Source: Prinsepia uniflora (Eukaryota > Streptophyta > Magnoliopsida > Rosales > Rosaceae). Taken from it: a stretch of 64,000 bases of DNA. The notes under the pieces were generated by a model that was not told the DNA's origin, searched no databases, and saw only the letters and a list, made by a program, of their open reading frames with translations. The DNA lies in the NCBI GenBank assembly GCA_032719365.1, contig CM064871.1, positions 71,838,383 through 71,902,382 of the forward strand, in the 5' to 3' direction. Shown piece by piece: positions 29,860 to 40,966 of this stretch (within the stretch, counting starts at the first letter, position 1; each line of letters begins with the position of its first letter). The translations under genes and the position numbers were made by a program.

Positions 29860-32679
29860 CAACAAATCCCGAAAACATTGTCAGACAAGGGATAGTTAAG
29901 TTTTACAGACCAATGACGTCACAAGTTTGACTAGTCAAAGACAATACAGAGCATAGGTACTGTTACAGATAAGGGTCAAATTCCTACTCTGTAGAATGTC
30001 TGAGTGCGCAACGGTCTAATTATTCTTTTGCCTCGCTTGCCTCGTTTTTAGCCCTCGTACCTGTACACTGGCCTGGAGGGTGCATAAAACAATAAAGGTG
30101 TGAGTGGACAAAAATAACCTCTTATAAAAACATTTGCCAAAATACATTTCTTACCCTCCAGTTTTCACAAACATGCATGCATATCATAAAACACGAGTAA
30201 TAATAGGAAATCAATTAAATATGTTCAGTGGATCAATCAAAACAATTTCTACAAAACCACGGGACTTATTTCCATATCTTGTTGCTTAGAGTCACGTTTT
30301 ATCCCTGCAACGCGTGCATATCAATAGGCTCAAGGACCGCTCAAAATCCGAGCATCCGCCGCTGTGAACACATCACAAGCCGGCAATCCAGATCTAGTGA
30401 ACACATCACTTACCGATCCATATAATCCAGCACATCTGATCTGAGTCAAGCCTCCCCTGGGCTGCAAGACAAAGATCGTGCTACGTAACCTCTTCGGGGT
30501 AAACACTTCCATCCCGAAGGCGAACGTTATCTCCAGGGTGCACTCCGGGGAAAAACATATTTTCTCCCGAAAGCCCTAAATATCCGCAACATATTATCAT
30601 CACAAAAACCAGTGAAAAACAGTTGCATAAAAATCTAATCACATATCGACACAGGGTCTCAGCCCCAAATTAACCAAAGTCCCGATTTACTTTATAAATC
30701 CGAAATCATCAATATCATCATATAATCACATGGGAATACAAATCCAATTAGAAACACAATTCCATTGGGTCCCAACCCCAAAATATCAATTTCACGTAAA
30801 TCCGTGCAACCGTAAACCCGAGTTGCCACGATCACGTAAATCCATAAAATCAATCATTGACTCATAATCTGAGTCCAAATATCATTTTTAATTCCCTGAC
30901 TCATGACCCGAGTAAAAACATCGTTTTCAATCCGGGCCTAGCCCAAAAACATCAATTTCACCATTTCTCGAAAATCGTGCTAAAATATAATATAATAATC
31001 ATAAAATCGAGAAAATCGAGAAATCACCGAATCAAAGCATCAATCATGGCAAATCATAGAAAATCATATAAATAAGCATTTTAAACCATATATGCATGCA
31101 TCACAGTTTGAAAACCAAAAGTCCACTCACACACACCGTCCCGATTGTTCAGCCTCGAGCTGTTCGTTTTCCTCCGAAGTCCCGGGAATATTCCAGCCTG
31201 TCAAACAAAGTGATTTAAGGTTACTAGACTATCATATAATCCTCATATAAGAATCCCTTAATTGTCGGAATTTTATAATATTATTTTAATATAATTTAAA
31301 CGTGTCGGGTACTCGGAACTACACTGAAACCATATCCGATTGACCCGAAACCAACGCGGATAGGTTCGTATCATCGAGAACATCAAGTTTCATGTTGAAC
31401 ACTTTGCCGGAATCCTCCCCACGCGCCGTCACGCGCCGTCGCGAGCGGCTGCGCGTGAAAGCCACGCGCCTAGCACAGTACAGCTACAATGCATCGTTCT
31501 CGCCCGTTTGTCTGATAAACGGGTTGAAATACCCGTGATAGGATCCGATGCAATCTCAGTCAATTCGACCTCAAATCGATCCGTTCTTTCAACTGATCTC
31601 ATCTACTCTAACTTCATTTTAGTTCTGTGAATTTAATTACCTCAAGTAAGGTCCAAATCTTCACGACTCACGATCGAAATTCGACGGATCTCCTATTCGG
31701 GTTTCACGATTCCGTGCCTGATTTTTCAATTAATTCATATGGTTAGCATCGTGAGAGTATAAGGAACAATTTTCCATGATCAATTTCAAACGAGCTTACC
31801 TCTAAGTATCTGAACTCAAGGTCGATTTTTGGCAGCCATGGCAGCGTCTGTTCTTCCTCAATTCGACACGATTTCTTCTCGTTTTTGTTGCAAAGCTTTT
31901 AGTTTTGATCCTAGAAACTTAATGAAATCCTCAATTGCTCTTCTCCTAGCTCCCAAATCCGAATTCGATTTTCCCCCAATTTTCCAGAATTTTCGAAGCA
32001 AAATTCTCTCAGTTCTCTGAACCTCTCGAGTCCCTCTCTCTCAGTTATGCTACTTAGACGTTCAATTGCATAATTACGACGAGTTTGGGGTTTATCACGG
32101 GCCAATTGAACATAATCATGGTTCAAGCCTTAATTTGGGGAAAAGTTGTCAAAAGGGGATATCATTGTGTTTCCCTTAAGACCCGATTCTGTGTTTCCTG
32201 ATCTGAGTATCAGACAAAAGACAAGTCTGATCAAGGCCAAAAGACCATTTTGCCCTTGGTTGGACAAATTACCATTTTGCCCCAAGCCTTCCGTGACCCG
32301 TAACGTTCGTAACCGAACTCCGTTTTCGACGTGCCGCCTGTCGTTGTACTCCGGGCATCGAGACCTACCTAACGGTCTTCGAATCGTGTGAAAATTAGTT
32401 AGCAAACAAAAAGTCAACATTTTCCCCCCTTTTTGCCCAAATTACGAAAATGCCCTTGGGCTTCCGAACGTCGTAACTTTTTCCCAGATTGTCGGAATTG
32501 GGCGTGCCACCTGTCTATGGACTCGTGACGTCCCGAACTACGTCACGGTCATCGGTCAACATCCGTTTGATTCACCAATAAAAAAGTCAACAATTTGACC
32601 ATACTATTCACAAGGGTAAAAACGTCATTTTTTTCATTATGTTACAAAATTACATTTTCTAAATTTCCGGGGCGTTACA
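29860..32679 (-). repeat. Tekay-1 5' LTR, outer 2.8 kb
   Basis: Continues the LTR interrupted at 20916; the first five bases are the LARD target duplication. It contains the other arm of the stem-loop (29877-29886), both arms of the conserved inverted repeat (30098-30109 and 31121-31132) and both module units (about 32330 and 32500). On the minus strand it begins TGTAACGCCCC at 32679. Confidence 0.93.
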
Positions 32680-35301
32680 ATTAATCTATCTAGCACTAAA
32701 TCCTATCCCTCCATCTAATCTAAATCTCTCAAATCCTAACCATCCATTTAATCCTCTCTTCTCTCATCTGATCAAACACCCTCATCTTCTCTGTTTTTCC
32801 CACAACCCGCAACACCATCCATTTCTTCTTTTTCTTTCAAAAACAAACACACACCTCACCATCACAAGGACCCTCTGAGCACGTGTATGACCGTGAGGAA
32901 GGACTGAGAGACTAGGACGGCGAGCCACCGATGTGGACGACGGAGGACATAGAGAGGGGGGGGGGGGGGGGGGCTGTGAGTACCCTTGAACCCTTTTAAA
33001 CTTCAAAATTTGAAAATGAGTTTTAAGGGACAATTTCGGGTTTCTTTGGATCCTAACGCAATCTAGGGACCTAGGGGAGTTGAAAGGGATTGTTTTCGAA
33101 GACTTGGACGGCCAGGAATGGCAGTGAATGGCGAAGGAACCCGCCACCGCCATGATCGATCTTGAAGGTACGATTTCCTTCCGTTTTTCTGTGTTTTTAT
33201 TGGCTAGAAAAACTAGGTTTAAGGTTAAGGAATTTTAGGGATTAAAATGGGACGAAAGGGGATGAAAATGGATGGGATTGGACAGTGAACTGGCCACGCC
33301 GGTTCAGTTGCAGGTGGACTAGGTTTGGCTGAGGGAAGAAGATGAACAGTGTACCGCGCGTGGGCTACACGCGCAGTACCTTCCCTGGGCGCGTGGGAGC
33401 GCGTGAGTGACTGTTTGGGAAAGTTTTCAACACGTGAAATCTTCTATTCGATGTAACAAATATTTTGGGACTGGTTTCGTGTCGATCAGACACCGTTTCG
33501 ATAATGTTCCGGGCATCGGAAGGTTTAGGTTCGCGTTTAAAAATACTTAAAAATTCCAGAAAATTACGGGGCTTTAGTGGGAGGTTATTTAAGTAGTTAG
33601 TAACCTTCTATTACGATTTGGACATGTTTGGGAGTCCCGGTGATGGTGATGGGCTTGGGAGAGCCGTATGACACGCAAATCGAGGCGGCAGCTCGGACGG
33701 TCTGTGAGTGGACCTTGTTTTCTAAATTGGTGCATGCATAAATGTTTATTATATGTTTTAAATACTTGTTTGTGATGCCATGAGTGCATTTGGATGTGTG
33801 GTTACGTATTGACACGTATTTCGAGGTTTCGGCCCTATACGGTGCCAATACGAATTTGTATGTCTTTATTGGTGTAAATGAAATGGTTTTGGATTTCAAA
33901 TGGATAAATTCGGGTATGAGACCCATTTGGTTTTGTCTCGGGCATATGACCCTATTGATGGCCTTCGGGTCTAAATCGTGGTCGTGACGGGTGCTATGTG
34001 CACGCGACAGACGATATGACGCTCGCCTCCGGATTGAGATGTGTTCCTTCCGGAGAGGTCACGATGCACGATCTGTGATCAGGCAGCCGATAGAGGCTCG
34101 ACTTCGGAGTGCTGACGGTTCACGATATCGATCGGTGATGAGTGCACCATGATCTTGTGGTGGTCGCGTCAGGTGATTGTTCACGGCGACATACCAAGAT
34201 TGAGGGGGGTCCTAGATGGATGGTTGCATACATCACTACGATCGGAGTCGTGACTGACCCTTAGATATTGGGCACGATGCCCACCTGATGTCATATATTC
34301 GGGCACGAGACCCAGTTGTTTTACATTGATGATTTCAGGTCAGGGACCCTAGATGGATTTCCAAGTTCATGGTAGTTTATGGGAACCGGCATGAACCCTG
34401 GAAAGGTTATTGTGGTACATGACAGTTTATGGGAACCGAACATGAACCCTTAAATGGATGTTATAGATCATGACGGTTCAGGGGGACCGGGCATGAATGT
34501 TTATGTTATGTATATATATGTATTCATATACATTCCTTTACTTCTATGATCTCCTCCGGGGAGGGTCGTTGGTCTGGGTGGACCCCGGAGTAGTCACGGA
34601 GCACCAACTGAGTGGAGTCACCCCCCAGTTGGGTTCTTTACTCTCAGGAAGGCTTGGATCGTAACCTCAGGATGGGTCATTGGTCTACAGACATTGACCT
34701 TGGACCCTGAGAGACTTGGGTTTGAGACCCCAAGTAGCACGCGCGTAGCTTTGGAAACCATGACAGGATTAGTTGTGTGGATTATATGTATATATGATAT
34801 ATGCTATATGAAATATGAAATATCATGTGTGATGGATACAGGTTTTGGGGCAGTGGCCCGTGTACGTGGTTTTATTATGGTTTGGGCTGAGTCCCACATG
34901 GATTTGGGCAGTGGCCCGTATGATTAGCTCTTTATGGTTCTTTCAGTTATGGTTTTGGGCTTAGTTCCCACCTATGGGTCATTTGGTTAAATGGTTTTCA
35001 AATGCATGCATACTTTTTAGTGAAGGGTACAAATGTCTTCGTTAAAATGTTTTTATAAACTCTTTGTTTTGTCCACTCACAGCTTTTAATGTTTTGACTG
35101 CCCTTCAGGTTGATAGCGGATGTGGACTGTAGATGTGGACTGTAGCAGAGACCGAGATATCACATACCTCCTCCGGATCCTGGCGTACTCTGATAGCCCG
35201 AGAGGGCAAAGGTTGGAAATATCCCTTGTCTGACACTTCATGTCAGGCGGGAGCAGGGTCGTCCCGCATTAATCCCGAGGGGATTGGGACGAGTCCTGTC
35301 A
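32680..35301 (+). mobile_element. LTR Y, right part of a LARD-family LTR
   Basis: Plus-strand LTR interrupted on the left by Tekay-1; its left part is outside the window. It ends GAGTCCTGTCA at 35301. Sequence and layout follow the LARD LTR closely: inverted-repeat arms at 33702-33713 and 35071-35082, an about 50-bp repeat array, acceptor-like TGCCCTTCAG and a stem-loop at 35228-35248 (one arm changed, pairing kept by a wobble). An 18-G run lies at 32956-32973 and a 308-bp segment absent from the LARD LTR at 33953-34260. It may be a solo LTR or the 3' LTR of a full element. Confidence 0.85.
32956..32973 (+). repeat. Run of 18 G
   Basis: An uninterrupted homopolymer of G inside LTR Y. It is either a slippage-prone mononucleotide repeat or partly a sequencing artefact; no counterpart is present in the LARD LTR. 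Confidence 0.9.
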
Positions 35302-35392
35302 TATATATTCAAATCTCTCTTGTAAAGTATAAAAGTTAATCACTATCATCGATCCTCTTTCTTCCACTCTGCTACTTGCATTATACATCAAC
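35302..35392. other. 91 bp of apparent host DNA between two LTR stacks
   Basis: AT-rich sequence between the end of Y and the start of Z. It shows no LTR similarity and ends with TCAAC, the target duplication of Z, which resumes at 61308. No gene seen. Confidence 0.75.
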
Positions 35393-36711
35393 TGACAGGA
35401 CCCATCCCGATTATCACCCCGATAACCGAGGTGAACCCTGCTCCCGTCTGACAACCCAACACGAAAGACCGAAACAACCTCACTAAAACCCACAAATTTC
35501 ATTGCCAGACAAGGGAGAATTTCAAAATCCAACGAGTCAACCGTTATACAGAGCATAGTACCAAACAAGGTAAAACCGAAACTACACGCACAACGGAAAG
35601 CTGAAAACACTCCGGGTCAACTCTAGAGTACGCTATAGTGCTCTATGCCTCCGACACTGCCTCAACGTCAACCCCCGCGCTAGCTCCACGACCTGGAGGG
35701 CAATTAAAAACCAGAAAGTGTGAGTGGACCAAAAGAATAAAAGTTTCAAAAACAGTTTCATAACAAACCAGGGTTTGGCCCTTCGTTTTGAAAACATGCA
35801 TGCATAACCCACTAACTGAAAACATTTATATATCATGTCATTTTCATCATGGAAACCGCAGTAACATAAACACAATATGAAAACATTATAAAACATTAGC
35901 AGTAAAGCATACGATACTAAAATAATCATCCGATCAAACATGCTGGATCTATCCGAGTTTTTAAACTCAATCCAGGCCTCAATATAATCCGAGTCTTTAA
36001 ACTCCCGAGTCTTTAAACTCAACAGGACTACGAGGGAAATATCAATATATCCGAGTCTTTAAAATCCCGAGTCTTTAAACTCAATCAGGGTCTTTAAACC
36101 CAATCCGGGCCCGTCCCCCGTCAAACATAATTCGGGTCTTTAAACCCAATAACCAGATCCAGCAAATCCAATCCAAAACCATTTGAAAACCATTTCTAAA
36201 GCCCTATCCAAACCCGAATCTGAAATCACTGGCCCGAAGCCTTTCAGGCAACCAGAACCGTCATTCCGAACCCAAATCCGGAAATTCACTTTTCAACCTT
36301 AAAACCAAATCTCGCTTTCCGAAATCCGATTCTAAAATCGAAAACCCTTGATTATCAAATCATGTCTCAAAATCCATTTATAATCATTGAAAACCATTTA
36401 TCGTTTGAAATCCCAAAGTCATGGTGATAGGATCCACCCCGATTATCACCTCGATAACCGGGACGGACCCTGCTCCCGTCTGACAATCACACTTAAAGTA
36501 CCAAAACAAGCTCAAGAAACCATAAGTATAACTATCAGACCAGGGAGAAAATGTAATGCAACAGTAACACAGAGTATAGTGTTATACAAAACAGGCACAA
36601 AAATCCTACTAGGCTATCCACGCAACGGAAAACGCCGCAAAGCTCTATGCCTCTGTCCCTGCCTCAACGATCACCCCGACGCTTTTCACCACGACCTGGA
36701 GGGTAATTTAA

Positions 36712-39700
36712 TGTTAGGACCGGCCCCAACTCCCCCGGGATTAACGTGGGACCCGCTTGATCCCGTCTGACACGAAGTGTCGGACCAGGGAAAATTCCAT
36801 CTCTAGCCCTCGCCGTGGCTATCAGAGTGCATCAGGATCGTAGGAGGAGGGGGGGGTGATGTCTCGTCTCTGCTACAGCCCGCATCCGCAATCAACCTGA
36901 AGGGCATTAAAACACGAAAACTGTGAGTGGACAATTTCAACTTTTCATTTAAAAACCTTTTCGCATAAAGACATTTATGCCCTTCATAAAAACATACGCA
37001 TGCATTCCAAAAACCATTTAGTAAAACATTCATAAAATCAATCAATTCATCAAACATCTTTTTGAAATCATTCAAGGGTTCATGCCCGGTTCCCATAAAC
37101 CGTCATGACCCACAAACACCTTTCAAGGGTTCATGCTGGTTCCCATAAACCGTCATGAACCATAAATCCATTTGGGTCCTCGACCCGAAATCACAATTCA
37201 AAACCCGTAGGTCAAATCAATAGGGACTCAACCCAATTCACATCAAGTACGGGGTCTCCGCCCCAAATCATTTCTAAGTCATAAAACACAGGGTCTCCGC
37301 CCCAAATCAGTTTTCCATAAAAATCATACGTATCAACATACGTATAACCCATCCGCGACACTTCCGAGAAGATGCCAACTCGTGGCACACAGCCCCTAGG
37401 GAACACATCCCCGATATATTCACGATATCAATCTCTATACTAGTGTGCACACTACTCGGGGTCTCACTCCGAATCTTTTCCCAGGAATCTTCATCTGGGA
37501 GGCTCAATCTCTGGATCTTGTCCGAGCTCTCTCTGTGGATCTAGTCCACACATCTCTCCGGAATCTGGTCCGGGACCACATCATATCTAGTAACCACCAC
37601 TCCTGGAACGGAATCCCTATGGGGATACCCATTCTGGTCTGTGGATCGTGACTCTCCAGGTCGACGCTGGAGGAGACCATATAATCATATGGAGGGTTCA
37701 TTCATTTTCAAATACTTTCTTTCTTTCTCAATTCACTTTTCAACTGGGTCTCATACCCGATTCATTTCAACAGGATTCCTCGAATCCAATTCAATTCCAT
37801 TTCACAGGCCTCGACCTAAATCCACAGTTCAACTGGGTCTCATGCCCGAATTCTCATTACATAAATCGAACTGGGACTCAAGCCCGATTTCAAAATCAAC
37901 AGGGCCCCAAGCCCGATATCCCGAATAACTGGGCCCTAAGCCCGAACCATCAAGCAACGGGGCTTCCAACCCGATTTCATAACCAACAGGGCCTTAAGCC
38001 CGATATCTCAACCAAATGGGTCTCAGGCCCGATATTATAAATCAACGGGGCATCAAGCCCGATAGTGTAACTAACTGGGCCTCAAACTCGAATCATAAAC
38101 CAACTGGACCCTCGGTCCGATCCTATAGCTCAAATGGACCCTAGGTCCGATTCCTCGTCAAATCAAATGGACTCCAAGTCCGAGAGTTTACAAATCAAAT
38201 GGGTCTCGTGCCCGATTTCCTATTTCCAAATCCGAAATCCATTTATTAAACCCTCGTTGAAAACCTAGAACGTATATGCATCGTATAAAACCGTAAATCT
38301 CGAAATACGTGCAAATACGTAAATCCTAGGCTACCACAAACAAATGCACTCATGGCATCACAAAACATCTATTAAAACAATTATAAAACATTTATGCATG
38401 CATCAATTTCGAGATAAGGATCCACTCACAGACCGTCTGAAGCCGCGCCTCGATACGCGTGCCATAACCGTCTCCCGGGTCAAACGTCGCCTCCGAGATT
38501 CCCTAACCTGTCCAAATTCATTTAGAGGGTTATTAACTACTTAATTAACCTCCTACCAAAACCCCGTAATTTTCCCGAACTTTTAACTATTTTTAAACCG
38601 ATCCTAAACCTTCCGACGTCCCGAACTATATCGAAACGATGTCCGATTGACACGAAACCAGTCCCAAAATGTTCGTTACATCGAATAGATGATTTCTTAT
38701 GTTGGACACATCCCCAGAAATCCCACCACGCACTGCCACGCGCCGCCCAAAGGCCCCTGCGCGTGGGCTCACACGCCGGTGAACAATGCATCGTCCTCAG
38801 CGATCGAACTAGGTCTGGCCGGTTCACTGGTTCTCCTGGATCGGCGTGACCGGTCCGGCCTGGTTCCTCCCTCAAATCTCGTCAGTTTTGTTCCATTTCA
38901 ATCCTAAAAATCCTATTTTCTTGTTTCCCATCTAAACCAATCCTTAAACCTAAGAAAAACCCTCCCGAAGCCCTTGGTTCGAAATGGACCTCACGGTCCT
39001 ATTTTTCCGGCCACCCTCCAGAGCTTCCTCAGCCCCCAACCACTACCAAAAACTTCCTATTAACCTCCTAACAACCTTTTTAGTTCAATAGAAACATAAA
39101 AAACGGCCCATAATGCCACAATCGAAAATAAGGAGAAAAAATGGGTTTATCGGGCTTACCGTGCACTCCTCCTCCGCCGTCGACGGCGGCGCCGTTCCTG
39201 GCCGGCCACCAGCGTCGTTCCTGGCCGGCCACCAGCGTCGTTCCTAGCCGGCCACCAGCGTCCACACGGTCCTCAATCACTCTCTGGCCTCTCAGATATG
39301 ATCATAGGGTTGAAGGGTTGGATTTGGGGTGGTAGTTTTGATCGGGTTTGTTTGGGAATGGGGAAAACGATCGATGAAGGCAAGGGATGATATGCATGAA
39401 TGTGGGATGGTAGCCAGTGGATGAGTGACACTTGTCACTCATCCATTGGTTTCTGAAAAGCAATTGGGCCCACTAAAGTCCAAAAGCTCCTCGTAAAACG
39501 TGTCGCAATAAATAGTAACTCTAAATTTCCGTGAACCGTAACTTCGCCGTCGAACGTCCGAATTCGACGTGCTACCTATCTATGGGTTCGTATCGTCGTG
39601 ATCTACGTAACGGTCTTCGGCCCTCGGCCATTGGACCTCTCGGGTCAAAAGTCAACATTTGGCCCAATTTACCAACATGCCCTTGAACTTCCGAACGTCA

Positions 39701-39950
39701 TAACTTCCTCCTCGAACGTCGGAATCGGGCGTACCACCTGTCTATGAACTCGTGACGTCACGAACTACGTCACAGTCATCGGCCAAAGTCCATTTGACCG
39801 TCCGAATAAAAAGTCAACGATTCACCCATTATAGGGGCAGAATCGTCATTTCGCCCGAACGTCCGCTAATCCTCGTCTAATCCTTGATTAGCCTAGCTAA
39901 TCCGTCATTAATCCTTAATTAATCCCGTTAATTCGGGACGGGTCGTCACA
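36712..39950 (-). mobile_element. Solo LTR S1, 3239 bp
   Basis: A single minus-strand LTR. It starts TGTGACGACCCGTCCCG at 39950 and ends in CA at 36712. The target duplication TTTAA is exact (36707-36711 and 39951-39955), and the empty site is visible in the other Tekay-2 LTR at about 50586. It has a stem-loop (36765-36785), inverted-repeat arms (36921-36932; 38420-38431 with one change), a 'gggcccaagcccg' minisatellite (37835-38220) and both module units. The frame at 38537-38875 is LTR sequence, not a gene. Confidence 0.94.
37735..38220 (-). repeat. Minisatellite of about 30-38 bp in S1
   Basis: About a dozen degenerate units with the frame 'aactgggtct/cat/ca-a/gcccgatttc'. The sense-strand counterpart in S2 is at about 42990-43280. 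Units vary in sequence and length, unlike a CRISPR array. Confidence 0.75.
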
Positions 39951-40966
39951 TTTAAAACCAGAAAAACGTGAGTGGACTAAAAAGAAAACAAACGTATGTA
40001 AACGATTTATAAAACAAAACAGGATTTCCCTTCGTTTTAAAGAAAACATGCATGCCTAACTAGGTACTAGAAAACAGTGATATAAACAGTAATAAAGTAT
40101 TCCAAAAGCGTATCACAAAAGCAAGATATACCAATAATAATGTCCTGATCAAACCTACTGGGTCTATCCGAGTCTTTAAACTCAATTCAGGCCTCAAATG
40201 TGATCCGAGTCTTTAAACTCCCGAGTCTTTAAACTCAACAGGCCTACGGGGGTAATATCGTAATATCCGAGTCTTTAAACTCAATCCGAGCCCGCCCCCT
40301 TCATATATAATCCGGGTCTTTAAACCCAATATCCAGATCCAGCAATCCAATCTAAATCATTTGAAAACCATTTCTAAGTCTATATCCAAACCCGAATCCG
40401 AAACCACTGGTCTGACGCCATTCCGGCATCCAGAACCGTCATTCCGAACCCAAATCCGGAAATCCACTTTTCAACTTTAAAACCAAATTTCGTTTCCCGA
40501 AATCCGATTCTAAAACCGAAACCTTGTTTGTCAAATCATGTTTTAAAATCCATTTATCCTCATACAAAATCCGTAATAAAAAGCATGGCATGGAAATCAT
40601 ATATAACATTTCTCGGAAAACGTGCTAAAACCCGTAAACGCCTCGAAAAACGTTCAAACAGGTAAAACAAATATGATATAAGCAATGATCATGAAAACAT
40701 GCTTAAAAACATAAAACATGTAGATAAAAACAGTTAGGCATGCTCATGAAAAGAGAAGGAGTCCACTCACAAATCCGTACGCATCAATCGCGCTTTGTAC
40801 GTTCCTCAACCGTCTCAGGAGTGTCCCGTTCTGTCAAAAGTCACAAAATCCGGTCACAAACACTTCATTAAGGCATATCCTAATTTTCCCAATCTTTCGG
40901 AATTTTAAACGCAATTTAAACTAAAACCCTAAACATTTCGAATCCTCGAACTAACTTAACCCGGTG

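Larger units (their letters stand above)
14168..32679 (-). mobile_element. Tekay-1: Tekay-like chromovirus, interrupted by two insertions
   Basis: Minus-strand Ty3/gypsy element. Element order: 5' LTR (32679 down to 20804, split by the LARD at 20917-29859), initiator tRNA-Met primer site (20789-20800), gag-pol (16266-20708), hairpin and polypurine tract, 3' LTR (16229 down to 14168, where LTR X interrupts it). The 5-bp target duplication cannot be checked; the right flank is ATTAA. The two LTR copies differ by roughly 20 substitutions over about 2.06 kb plus a 42-bp indel, so it is older than the LARD and Athila it hosts. The 5' LTR without the insertion is about 2.93 kb. Confidence 0.92.

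Noticed and set aside
38537..38875. 112-codon minus-strand frame in S1 similar to the LARD LTR frame
   Set aside because: The resemblance is of DNA in homologous LTRs, with stops and shifts in other copies; no selection on protein is evident.
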